The notes below the pieces were generated by a model that worked only from the letters and a program-made list of their open reading frames with translations, was not told where the DNA came from and searched no databases. A stretch of DNA of 64,000 nucleotides from Massilia sp. ST3 (lineage in GTDB: Bacteria; Pseudomonadota; Gammaproteobacteria; Burkholderiales; Burkholderiaceae_D). Shown piece by piece: positions 7,391-15,682 of this stretch (positions are counted from its first letter, which is position 1; each line of letters opens with the position of its first letter). The stretch lies in assembly GCF_018119405.1 (NCBI RefSeq), contig NZ_JAGPWC010000001.1, positions 124,001 to 188,000 of the forward strand, written 5' to 3'. The position numbers and the translations under genes were made by a program.

Positions 7391-9778
7391 TTAGCGGCCG
7401 ATGACCTTGACGAGTTTGGCGGCGTCGGCGGCGAAACCCTTCTCGCCGCCGGTAGCGGAGAGCTTGCCCTCGGCCTCGTTCCAGCGCAGGCGGCCGGTCA
7501 CGGTGTTCTTGCCTTTTTCATAGTCGTAGGACAGGCCGTCGTCGTCGTAGAGCGCGAACTCGGCGTCCTTGCCCGGATAGACCAGGATCTGGGCGATGGC
7601 TTGCTTGCTCGCCGTCGACTGGACCGGGGCGCCGAGCGGGACGATGGAACCCGCCTTGACGAACACCGGGAGGCGGTCGATCGGGGCTTGCGCCTTGATC
7701 CAGCGCCCGCCGGCATGCTTCTCGTTGGTCCAGAAGTCATACCAGTCGCTGCCCGCCGGCAGGTAGACGTCCTTCTCGACCTGGCCCTGCTCGGTAATGG
7801 GCGCCACCAGGAAGGCTGGCCCGAACATGTACTGGGTGCCGATGTTGGCCACGTTCGGGTCGTGGCCGAAGTCCATCCACAGCGGGCGCATGAAGGGCGC
7901 GCCGGTGTCGTAGGTCATCTTCGCCTGGCTGTACATATAGGGGATCAGCTGGTAGCGCAGGGCGTTGAACTTCGCCATCACGGCTTCCGCCTGTTTGCCG
8001 AAGGACCAGATCTCGTTCTCCTTGCGCGAGCCGTGCAGGCGCAGGGTCGGGGTGAAAGTGCCGAACTGGAACCAGCGGGTGAACAGTTCCGGATAGTCGT
8101 GGTAGTTGCCGACCACATTGCGCGCATCCGACGGGTCGAGCAGCGGCGCCTTGGTGGCGTGGCTCCTGGCCGGCAGGTGCTGCCAGCCGCCGATGTCGCT
8201 GCCGTAGTAGGCGATGCCCGAGGCGGTCATATTCAGTGCGGTTGGCACCTGGCGCGCGAGGGCCTCCCAGGTCGAGTGGATGTCCGAGGACCAGAACAGG
8301 GCGCCGGTGCGCTGCGAGCCCAGGTAGGCGGCGCGCGCCAGCACCATGGCGCGGCGGTTCGGCTTCCATGCGCGCATCTGCTCGGAGAAGCCCTCGACGT
8401 GCACCAGCGGGTACAGGTTGTGGTAGCGGTCACCCGAGCCTACCGAGTAGAACAGGCCGGTCGGCACCAGGTCCGGTTCGGTCTCGTCCAGCCACGGATA
8501 GTCGAAGCCGCGGCCCAGGATGTTGTCGCGCGCTTTTTCGAAGAACCACTTGCGCGCCGCCGGGTTGGTCGAGTCGATCAGGCCGCCGGTGCGGTCGGAA
8601 CGGAAGGGCAGCCCGTCCTGGGTCTTGCCTTCCTTGTCCTTCAGCATATAGCCCTTGGCGTCCAGCTCGTTGTAGTAGCGGCCGGCGGTTTCGAAGCGCG
8701 GCCAGATCGAGATGATCGACTGCATGCCCATGTCGTGCAGCTTCTTGTTCATGCCTTCCGGGTCCGGGTACTGGGCCGGGTCGATGTCGAGCTGGCCCAT
8801 GCGGGTCCAGTAGAACCAGTCGACCACCATGATGTCCAGCGGGTAGCCTTTCTGGCGGTAGGTGTTCGCCACGCGCATCACCTCGTCCTGGCTCTCGTAG
8901 CGGGCCTTGGACTGGATCAGGCCGAAGGCGGCCTTGGGCGGAATCGGCGTCTTGCCGGTCAGGCGCGCATAGTTGGTGTACAGGTCCTGCACGCCATCGC
9001 CGGTGATGACGAAGAAGCTGACGCGCTCGCCGACATTCGACTGGAAGCGGGTCTGGCCGTTGATCCCGGCCGTGAAGCGGGTGGCCGACGGGTTGTCCCA
9101 GACGATGGCGTAGCCCTTGGACGAGATCATGAAGGGCACGCAGACCGACTCGCCGCCCGGGGCGTCGTACCAGTGCTTGCAGTCCAGGATGCGGCCGCGC
9201 AGGGACAGCGCCGACATCGATTCCTGGTTCTGGCCCATGCCGTAGTAGTGCTCGTCGGCGGGCGCGAAGAAGGATGCGCCGACCTGCCAGGTCTTTTCGC
9301 CGTTGACGGTCTGGGGCGACATCTCCCAGCCCAGCATGTCGAGGATCTGCTCGCCCTTGGCGTTCTTCACCTGCAGCCCGACCGGGGCCAGCGAGGGGGC
9401 GAAGTATTTTTCGCCCTGGCTAGGCACGCGCGGCGCCGGCGCCGGGTTGATGCGCACGCTCATGCCCTTGGAGGCGAAGACGTCGCCGTCCTTCCCGGGC
9501 GTGTGACGGAAGGCGTTATTGTCGGCGTGCTTGGCCAGGATGCCGTAGCCGGGGCCCTTCAGGGCTTCGGCCTTGTCGGCGGCAATGGTGACGTGGAGAA
9601 TGTTGGGGCCGTAGGCTTCGACGGCGACCCAGGCGCCGCTGCGGTCCAGGGTAACCAGCGGCGCGGCGACGGCGCCGGCGGCGAGAGTGGAAGCGAGGGC
9701 GAGAAGCACTGCCTTGGCCGGCCCGGTGGATCGTGGTGAAGAAAGTGCCGGGCGCTGCCGGATCGACGTGCTGGTCAT
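7391..9778 (-). CDS. GH31 alpha-xylosidase-like glycosidase, exported
   Basis: 795 residues with an N-terminal leader (hydrophobic stretch about 22-39, ending AGAVAAP). GH31 catalytic residues are visible: nucleophile Asp431 in YPWLDETEPD and acid/base Asp499 in FWSSDIHSTW. The DxxEPD form of the nucleophile block resembles alpha-xylosidases more than starch-type alpha-glucosidases, which usually read WxDMNE. Such enzymes remove alpha-1,6-xylose from xyloglucan oligosaccharides (or isoprimeverose). The gene follows the TonB receptor by 111 bases and precedes the symporter; GGGAG lies before the ATG. An alpha-glucosidase function cannot be excluded. Confidence 0.85.
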   Translation of the reverse strand: MTSTSIRQRPALSSPRSTGPAKAVLLALASTLAAGAVAAPLVTLDRSGAWVAVEAYGPNILHVTIAADKAEALKGPGYGILAKHADNNAFRHTPGKDGDVFASKGMSVRINPAPAPRVPSQGEKYFAPSLAPVGLQVKNAKGEQILDMLGWEMSPQTVNGEKTWQVGASFFAPADEHYYGMGQNQESMSALSLRGRILDCKHWYDAPGGESVCVPFMISSKGYAIVWDNPSATRFTAGINGQTRFQSNVGERVSFFVITGDGVQDLYTNYARLTGKTPIPPKAAFGLIQSKARYESQDEVMRVANTYRQKGYPLDIMVVDWFYWTRMGQLDIDPAQYPDPEGMNKKLHDMGMQSIISIWPRFETAGRYYNELDAKGYMLKDKEGKTQDGLPFRSDRTGGLIDSTNPAARKWFFEKARDNILGRGFDYPWLDETEPDLVPTGLFYSVGSGDRYHNLYPLVHVEGFSEQMRAWKPNRRAMVLARAAYLGSQRTGALFWSSDIHSTWEALARQVPTALNMTASGIAYYGSDIGGWQHLPARSHATKAPLLDPSDARNVVGNYHDYPELFTRWFQFGTFTPTLRLHGSRKENEIWSFGKQAEAVMAKFNALRYQLIPYMYSQAKMTYDTGAPFMRPLWMDFGHDPNVANIGTQYMFGPAFLVAPITEQGQVEKDVYLPAGSDWYDFWTNEKHAGGRWIKAQAPIDRLPVFVKAGSIVPLGAPVQSTASKQAIAQILVYPGKDAEFALYDDDGLSYDYEKGKNTVTGRLRWNEAEGKLSATGGEKGFAADAAKLVKVIGR

Positions 9779-9801
9779 GCCTTGTCTCCCTGTGTTCTTG
9801 G

Positions 9802-9833
9802 GTCGCGCGCGGCAGGCTGCGCCGGCGCGCGAC
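9802..9833 (-). other. intercistronic hairpin between TonB receptor and GH31 genes
   Basis: Arms GTCGCGCGC (9802-9810) and GCGCGCGAC (9825-9833) are perfectly complementary around a 14-base loop in the 111-base gap. There is no T-run on either side. It may be an mRNA stabiliser or partial terminator that gives high receptor and lower enzyme expression; function is inferred. Confidence 0.45.
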
Positions 9834-9889
9834 GGTGTGGGGGGGTGTGGTGAGAAGGTGCGGACCGCCGGCAGGCGGCCCCCACCGGC

Positions 9890-12886
9890 TTAGAACGACA
9901 TGCCCAGGCGCACGCTGTAGCGCGGACCGGTCACGAACCAGGCGCGGCCCTTGTCGCCGATGTGCTGGGTCATCAGCTGGCGATACTTCGAGTCGGTCAG
10001 GTTCTGGGCCTGGAAGTCCAGGCGGATGTTGTCGTTGAACTTGTAGCTGACGCCGCCGTCCAGCTGGCCGTAGTCGTCCGCCCAGATCGGCAGGCCCCAG
10101 GCGATGTTGCGCTGGCCGAAGGTTGGGCTGGCCGGGTTGGTATCGAGACCGTCGCCACCCTGGGTGCCGTTGTTGTTGGTGCCCATCAGGTTCTTCGAGC
10201 GCCAGCTGTAGGCCAGGCGGGCCGACCACGGTCCCTTGTCGTACAGCAGCGCGAAGTTGTACGAGTTCTTCGACAGGTACTCCAGCGGCAGATCGCCGAA
10301 GGTGCGGCCGTCGACGTCGCAGCCATTCAGGTTCAGGTTCAGGTTGGCCGCGCTGTTGCCGCCCGAGCAGTACGGCGAGAACACCGGGGTGTACAGGTGG
10401 CGCTTGCTGTCCACGTAGGTGTAGTTCGCCTGGACGCCGAAGCCCGACATCCAGCCCGGCAGGCGGTCGAAGTACTGCTGGTAGGCGAATTCCGCACCGC
10501 GCGCGGTGCCGCGGGCGCCGTTGATCGGCGAGGTCACCGTGAAGTCGACCGGACGGCCGGCCGAGTCGTTCAGGGTGGTGGTCGACAGCTGCTTGACGAT
10601 GATGTCCTTCAGGCGCTTGTCGAAGACCGCGAAGGTCAGCGAGCCGGCCTGGGCGAAGTACCATTCCGCGGTCAGGTCGAGGTTGCGCGCGGTGATCGGA
10701 CGCAGCATCGGGTTGCCGCTGGCCTCGCCGGTGTGGTTGACGTTGGTGACGTTGGTCACGCCGTCGGCGGTGGTCGAGGTCACGCCCTGGCTCAGGGTGG
10801 TATAGGCCTGCAGCTGCGAGAAGTCCGGACGCGACATGGCCTTGCCGAAGGCCAGGCGGAACTGCAGCTTTTCGCTGACCTTCATGCGCAGGTTCAGGCT
10901 CGGCAGCCAGTTATGATACGAGTTCTCGTAGTCCATGCGGCCCGCGAAGGGCGCGATCGACGGCACCGGCACGCCGGTCGGCGAACCGCCCGGGTTGAAG
11001 GTCGGGTTGAACACCGTATAGCCGAACGAGGTCGCATCGGTCTTCACGTAGCGCACGCCGACGTTGCCGTCGATCGGGAAGCGCAGGTTGTCGAACTCGA
11101 AGCGCAGCTGGGAGTAGAGCGCCTTGGTCTTTTCGGACTGGTCGTTGGTGCCGGCCGGATTGTCGCCGCCGAAGGCGGCCGCCTTCCACGGGTCGCAGGT
11201 GCCCCAGCCCTGGATCGCCGTCTGTTCCGCGCACAGGATGTCGTGGAACTTGTGCAGCTGCTCGTAGGTGGCCGGATAGCCCTGGGCCAGCGACTTGTCC
11301 GGGAAGACCACCGCCGGCACGCTCACGTCGCCACCGAAGAAGTTGTTAAAGCTGTGCAGGCTGGTCGGCGCCTGGAAGCGCGGATCGCTCAGGTAAGCGA
11401 GGTCGGGAATGTTCCAGCCGACCTGCCAGGTCTGCGACACCGGCACCCAGTTGTAGCTCGGGTTCGAGTTGACCGTGGTCGCATCGCGCTTGCTCAGGCG
11501 GGCGCCGAAGCGGATGTCGCGCAGGACCGGATGGTCAAACTGGAACTTGGCGTCGCCTTTCCAGGCCTTCGAATCGGCCTTGCTGCGGTCCAGGTGGTCC
11601 ATCGTGAACGCCCAGTAGTAATTCTTGGGGTCGCGCAGGTAGGCCAGGTCGCTGGCGTCGAAGATCAGGCGCGGCACGTCGCCGGTCAGGTCGACCTGTT
11701 CCTTCGGCATCTTGAGGCCGGTGGCCACGGTGGAGTCGAAGCCGCTGGTCTTGGCCTTGACGTACTGGAGGTCCGAGGTAAAGGTCCAGCGGTCGTTCGG
11801 GCGCCACTCGATGTTCCATGCGAGGTCGGTGGTGTCCGAATCGCGGGTCGAGGTGCGGACGTCGTCGCCGAAGTTGATGCCGCCGTTGGTCGGGTTGGTC
11901 AGCACGCCGGTCAGCAGGCCGCCCGCCGCGTCGTAGGTGCCGTTGGTGACCTGCAGGTCGTAGGGCGTGCCCTCCTGCGAGAAGATGGCCTGCTCGTCCC
12001 ACTGCATCTTGTACTTCGACTTGAAGTAGGTGACGTGGCTCTTGAGGCTGTTGTCCAGCTTCCACTGCAGCGCGCCGTAGAGGCCCTGGCGCTCGCGCTC
12101 GAATTCCAGGGTGCGCCACTGGGCGCCCTTCGGCACCCAGACGGTGCGGCCGGCTTCCAGGTTGTTGCGCGGGTAGTAGGGCTCGACCTGGAAGGCGTCG
12201 GTGCGGGTGCCGCTTTCCGAGCTGGCCAGGTTGAACAGGGCGCCGAATTCACCGGCGCCAGTCTTCCAGCGGTTCGAATAAAGGAAGGAGCCGGATGGAT
12301 TCACCTTGCCCTTCTTGAGTTCCGAGTAGGTGCCTTCGACCGAACCCGAGATGCGCTGGCCCTTGATGTCGAACGGCAGGGCGGTGCGCAGGTTGACGAG
12401 GCCCGAAATGCCGCCTTCGATCTGTTCCGCGGATGGGTTCTTGTAGACGTCGACGCCGGCCATCAGCTCGGGCGGCACGTCTTCGAAGTTCAGCGCGCGG
12501 CCGCCGTTGGCCGAGAAGGAATCGCGGCCGTTGAGTTCCGAGCGTACCCAGGTCAGGCCGCGTACCGAGACGCCCGAGCCTTCGACCGAGAAGTGTTCCG
12601 GGTCGCCGCGCGACATCTGGCGGTCGATGGTTACGCCCGGCACGCGCTGCAGCACTTCGGTGACGGAGCGGTCGGGCAGCTTGCCGATGTCTTCGGCGAC
12701 GATCGAATCCACGACCTCGTCGGCGTTCTTCTTGAGCTGCTGGGCGCTGTTCAGCGCGGCGCGCTGGCCGGTGATCGTGACGACCGCGGGGTCCTTGGCC
12801 GGAACTGCCTCCTGCGCGAAGGCGGCGGACATCCAGCACACGTGGGCGACGCCCACGGCGATAGCGGTCTTATTGAAATGCCTCAT
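9890..12886 (-). CDS. TonB-dependent outer-membrane receptor (sugar type)
   Basis: 998 residues. The signal peptide (1-24, ending SAAFAQ) is followed by a plug domain (about 45-200) with TITGQRAALNSAQQ, EDIGKLPDRSVTEVLQRVPG and GVSVRGL. A 22-strand-type barrel ends in the typical terminal Phe (YSVRLGMSF). The plug belongs to the Caulobacter-type TonB receptors used for oligosaccharide uptake rather than siderophores; no N-terminal FecR-signalling extension is present. It is the first gene of the six-gene minus-strand run and would bring xylan/xyloglucan fragments across the outer membrane. A LacI-type operator lies about 50 bases upstream of the ATG. Confidence 0.93.
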   Translation of the reverse strand: MRHFNKTAIAVGVAHVCWMSAAFAQEAVPAKDPAVVTITGQRAALNSAQQLKKNADEVVDSIVAEDIGKLPDRSVTEVLQRVPGVTIDRQMSRGDPEHFSVEGSGVSVRGLTWVRSELNGRDSFSANGGRALNFEDVPPELMAGVDVYKNPSAEQIEGGISGLVNLRTALPFDIKGQRISGSVEGTYSELKKGKVNPSGSFLYSNRWKTGAGEFGALFNLASSESGTRTDAFQVEPYYPRNNLEAGRTVWVPKGAQWRTLEFERERQGLYGALQWKLDNSLKSHVTYFKSKYKMQWDEQAIFSQEGTPYDLQVTNGTYDAAGGLLTGVLTNPTNGGINFGDDVRTSTRDSDTTDLAWNIEWRPNDRWTFTSDLQYVKAKTSGFDSTVATGLKMPKEQVDLTGDVPRLIFDASDLAYLRDPKNYYWAFTMDHLDRSKADSKAWKGDAKFQFDHPVLRDIRFGARLSKRDATTVNSNPSYNWVPVSQTWQVGWNIPDLAYLSDPRFQAPTSLHSFNNFFGGDVSVPAVVFPDKSLAQGYPATYEQLHKFHDILCAEQTAIQGWGTCDPWKAAAFGGDNPAGTNDQSEKTKALYSQLRFEFDNLRFPIDGNVGVRYVKTDATSFGYTVFNPTFNPGGSPTGVPVPSIAPFAGRMDYENSYHNWLPSLNLRMKVSEKLQFRLAFGKAMSRPDFSQLQAYTTLSQGVTSTTADGVTNVTNVNHTGEASGNPMLRPITARNLDLTAEWYFAQAGSLTFAVFDKRLKDIIVKQLSTTTLNDSAGRPVDFTVTSPINGARGTARGAEFAYQQYFDRLPGWMSGFGVQANYTYVDSKRHLYTPVFSPYCSGGNSAANLNLNLNGCDVDGRTFGDLPLEYLSKNSYNFALLYDKGPWSARLAYSWRSKNLMGTNNNGTQGGDGLDTNPASPTFGQRNIAWGLPIWADDYGQLDGGVSYKFNDNIRLDFQAQNLTDSKYRQLMTQHIGDKGRAWFVTGPRYSVRLGMSF

Positions 12887-12936
12887 GTTGTTGTCTCCAT
12901 CCGTTGTTTATCAGCGCCCGTCTGCTGGGGCTTTTC

Positions 12937-12950
12937 GTGTAGCGCTACCA
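12937..12950 (-). promoter_or_regulatory. LacI-family-type operator before the TonB receptor operon
   Basis: The 14-mer GTGTAGCGCTACCA contains the perfect palindrome GTAGCGCTAC (12939-12948) with a CG-containing centre typical of LacI-family sites. As I recall it, the Caulobacter XylR xylose operator is TGTTAGCGCTACCA, very similar. It sits 51-64 bases upstream of the receptor ATG, in the expected leader. The repressor is not in this window. Confidence 0.6.
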
Positions 12951-12989
12951 TACAGAGCCGGAGCTCGGCGGCGCAACCTGTCAAGTAAT

Positions 12990-13006
12990 ATAACACTAAA
13001 TGTTAT
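12990..13006. promoter_or_regulatory. AT-rich inverted repeat upstream of TonB receptor
   Basis: ATAACA-N5-TGTTAT forms a 17-base dyad about 105-120 bases upstream of the receptor gene, next to a TATATT that could act as a -10 on the minus strand. The half AAATGTTAT recurs at 14982-14990 (minus strand) upstream of the GH43 gene, so it may be a binding site for the local AraC regulator. The rest of the 396-base gap (12887-13282) shows no gene. Confidence 0.4.
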
Positions 13007-13282
13007 GCGCAACCATTAAATCTCGCAGGATTTTCGTCAATACGTTTTTAGTCATTTCATTGGGTTGAGCGCGGGTTTACAATTGGTGCTGCGCGTCAGA
13101 GAGGAAAACCCTGTTTCGTCCCACCCGCAAGTGCCGGATTTCACGTGGAAAACCGGCGCTTGGCGGGTGAGCGCCCAAGCACGGCAAATGTGTATTGCCG
13201 GGTCCGAGTGTGAGCGCGATCATTTTACTTGTGCAGTGCAGAATGTTGTTTTTTGAGCACCCGGCCACCTTTCAAATCGCGC

Positions 13283-14917
13283 TCAGGCGGCGAGGGCCCG
13301 GTAGCTGAATCGGCCCATCCGCACGGCGCCGCTGCCGGCGCTGTAGACGCCCAGCTTCAGGCTCAGGAAACCGCCAAACACGTTCTGGTGCATGCCCGAG
13401 ACTTCCATGCGCAGTCCGTGCAGCTGCCAGGTGGCGCCGTCGTCGCGCGAATAGCGGTAGGTGACGACGTTGTCGTCATTGGTGACGCGGATGCGCAGGC
13501 GCCGGGTGCCCGACTTGCCTTTCATCCAGCCCTGTTCCTCAGCCGCCGAGTAGGTCTTGATCGATTCCTGGTCGAAGCCCACCCCGACGAAGGCCTTGTG
13601 GTTGTAGAACAGGAGCAGGCCGCCTTCGGCCGCGCCTTCCAGCTCGAGGGTGATCTCGGCCTCGTAGCGGCGGTCGCCCACCGGGCAGGTCAGGGGCGGA
13701 CTGTCGGCCGGGCCGCGCCCCTTGGCGGCAATGACCAGGGCGCCCGGTTCGAAGCGGGCGCGCGCCATCTCGTCCGGAGCCGGATCGTGAAAGGACCACT
13801 GCACGCCGAAGCGGTTCTTGCTGAAATCGTCCGAGAGGGCGAAGCCGTGCGGCCCGGCCTTGCCGCCGCGCGGCTTCGGCAAGGGGCGCGACAGGTCGCC
13901 GCCCTTGGCGCGGAACCAGCCGTCGGCGGTCCACTCGACCGGTTCGAGCAAGGTCTGGCGGCCCAGGGTGCGGAAGCCGTTCTCGTAGTCATGGTAGACC
14001 ATCCACCAGTCGCCCGCCGGTCCCTCGACCAGGGTGGCATGCCCGCGCGACCACCAGGGTTCGGCGGCGTCGAGGGTGCGCACGAGCGGGTTGCGCGGAC
14101 AGTGTTCCCACGGACCGTGGATGGAGCGCGAGCGCGCGGCGATCACCATGTGGCCGGTCGGCGGGCCTGAGGTGCCGCCCACCGCGGTGACCAGGTAGAA
14201 CCACTCGCCGCGGCGCAGCAGCTTGGGGCCTTCCGGCGCGAAGTTCTCGACCACCCAGTCGTCCGGGTAGCGCCACGGGCTGTAGGCCGGTTCGAGCTGG
14301 CCGTCGGTGGCCAGGCCGTCGTCGCGCAGGCGGATCTTGCGGATGCCGTTGACGAACAGGTAGCGCTTGCCGTCCTCGCCCACGATGTGGCCGGGATCGA
14401 TGCAGCCCTTGATCTTGAGGTCGACCGGATCGCTCCACGGGCCCTTGATATCGTCGGCCCAGATGGCGTAGATCGACCAGCTGCTGCCGTCCGGCGCGGC
14501 CGGGATGTAGACGAAGTAGCGGCCGTCGTGCTTGCACAGGTCCACGGCCCAGATCGTGCCCAGCGGCTTGCTGAGGGCGGGCCCCACCGGGGCCCAGTTG
14601 ACCAGGTCGGTCGAATGCCAGATCACGATCCCGGGATAGGAATAGAAGGACGAGAAGCTCATGTAATAATCCTTGCCGTCCTTGAGGATCGTCGGGTCGG
14701 GGTGGTCGCCCGCGATGATCGGGTTCAGGAAGCTGCCGTTGCCCAGATCGGCCTTGCGCTGGCCTTCGATGCCGCGCGCCCAGCGTGCTTGGGGCGGGTC
14801 GGACGCTTGGGCGGCGGACTTGGCTGCCGCGGCGGCCGGCGTGGCGCTTCCCACCAGCGGTAGGGCGGCGCCGGCGGCGAGGGATTTGAAGAGCGTGCGT
14901 CTGGAGTCAGAGGTCAT
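13283..14917 (-). CDS. GH43 arabinofuranosidase/beta-xylosidase with C-terminal beta domain
   Basis: 544 residues from the ATG at 14917. The leader carries a twin-arginine motif (SRRTLFK at 5-11, then a hydrophobic run and PAAAAA), so export folded by Tat is likely. An upstream in-frame start would place 23 extra residues before it. The five-bladed GH43 propeller shows the catalytic base Asp74 in DHPDPT, the pKa-modulating Asp in IDPGHI and the acid Glu in FAPEGPKL. A C-terminal beta-sandwich (about 340-544, DUF1349/concanavalin-like) follows, as in arabinofuranosidase/xylosidase subfamilies. It is on the same strand as the TonB run but separated from it by 396 bases, so it probably has its own promoter. 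The exact specificity is not decided by sequence. Confidence 0.85.
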   Translation of the reverse strand: MTSDSRRTLFKSLAAGAALPLVGSATPAAAAAKSAAQASDPPQARWARGIEGQRKADLGNGSFLNPIIAGDHPDPTILKDGKDYYMSFSSFYSYPGIVIWHSTDLVNWAPVGPALSKPLGTIWAVDLCKHDGRYFVYIPAAPDGSSWSIYAIWADDIKGPWSDPVDLKIKGCIDPGHIVGEDGKRYLFVNGIRKIRLRDDGLATDGQLEPAYSPWRYPDDWVVENFAPEGPKLLRRGEWFYLVTAVGGTSGPPTGHMVIAARSRSIHGPWEHCPRNPLVRTLDAAEPWWSRGHATLVEGPAGDWWMVYHDYENGFRTLGRQTLLEPVEWTADGWFRAKGGDLSRPLPKPRGGKAGPHGFALSDDFSKNRFGVQWSFHDPAPDEMARARFEPGALVIAAKGRGPADSPPLTCPVGDRRYEAEITLELEGAAEGGLLLFYNHKAFVGVGFDQESIKTYSAAEEQGWMKGKSGTRRLRIRVTNDDNVVTYRYSRDDGATWQLHGLRMEVSGMHQNVFGGFLSLKLGVYSAGSGAVRMGRFSYRALAA

Positions 14918-15146
14918 GGCCTTGGATGAACTGGTGGACGGTGGGAGTGCGAACAGCATCGAACACGAAAAGTTTAGGGATAACATTTTGGGTCGGCAAT
15001 CATGTTTCCATGTTGCGGTGCAGTAGACCGAGGCTGGTGGATGGCGCCGCGTCTGCCCGACTGGACATACGTATCAATTTTTTGTGGCCCGCTGCGACAG
15101 CGATCGCTAGAATCGCGCGATGTCCATGAAAGAAAGGGATGTTGAG

Positions 15147-15620
15147 ATGCGTGCCTACCTGATCGCGCCAATGCTGGCGGCCGTACTGAGCCTGGCGCCG
15201 GCCATGGCGCAAACCCTGCCGTCCGGCGACGTGCCGCCGGACGTGGAACGCGTGCTGCGCGACTACGAAAAGGCCTGGGCCGCCAATGACGCGAAGGCGC
15301 TGGCCGCCCTGTTCGCGGAGGACGGCATCGCCTTGCCGAGCAACCAGCCGCCGGCGCGCGGCAAGGAGCGGATCGCCCAGGCCTATGCCGGAGGCGGCGC
15401 CATGCCGACCTTCCTGCGCGTGATCGACTATCGCGCATCCGGCGACCTGGCCACCCTCGTCGGCGCCTACGGCCCGGCGGGACAGGCGCGCGACTTCGGC
15501 AAGTTCGTGCTGGTGCTGCGCCGTGTGGACGGGCGCTGGTTGATTGCGGCCGATATCGAGAACGCGAATATGCGCATGGGGCCGCCGCCGGGTCCGGCGC
15601 CAAGACCGGCCGCCGGATAA
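15147..15620 (+). CDS. exported SnoaL/NTF2-like small protein
   Basis: 157 residues. The ATG at 15147 is chosen because GAAAGGG lies 8-9 bases before it and the protein then opens with a clean signal peptide (1-22, APAMAQ). An alternative start at 15120 would add nine charged residues. The mature part has the pattern of an NTF2-like cone: an initial helix VERVLRDYEKAWAANDAKAL, then LFAEDGIALPSN, then strands ending in GRWLIAADIENANM. This family includes ketosteroid-isomerase-like enzymes and many binding proteins of unknown task; no catalytic residues can be assigned. It lies alone between GH43 and GH16, both on the other strand. Confidence 0.75.
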   Translation: MRAYLIAPMLAAVLSLAPAMAQTLPSGDVPPDVERVLRDYEKAWAANDAKALAALFAEDGIALPSNQPPARGKERIAQAYAGGGAMPTFLRVIDYRASGDLATLVGAYGPAGQARDFGKFVLVLRRVDGRWLIAADIENANMRMGPPPGPAPRPAAG

Positions 15621-15644
15621 AAGGAAGCGCGCAGCGCGGGTTGC

Positions 15645-15677
15645 GATTCACGGCGCCCCTCCGAGGCGCCGTGAATC
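15645..15677. terminator. bidirectional hairpin terminator between NTF2-like and GH16 genes
   Basis: A 13-bp perfect stem (GATTCACGGCGCC at 15645-15657 with GGCGCCGTGAATC at 15665-15677) sits between two convergent stops (15620 plus, 15683 minus). The plus side continues into CTGTCCTTATTTC, weakly T-rich. It probably serves both genes. Confidence 0.65.
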
Positions 15678-15682
15678 TGTCC

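Noticed and set aside
5645-9739. 1364-codon open frame on the plus strand across the symporter and GH31 genes
   Set aside because: It is the antisense shadow of GC-rich coding sequence, is full of His/Arg/Gln-rich low-meaning sequence, and has no domain or ribosome site; the minus-strand genes have full motifs.
9962-12988. 1008-codon plus-strand frame opposite the TonB receptor
   Set aside because: Antisense shadow caused by third-position GC; no recognisable family, while the opposite strand is a complete receptor.
13065-13256. Small plus-strand frame (63 codons) in the gap before the TonB receptor
   Set aside because: No ribosome site or hydrophobic/fold pattern; the opposite strand is also open for chance reasons.
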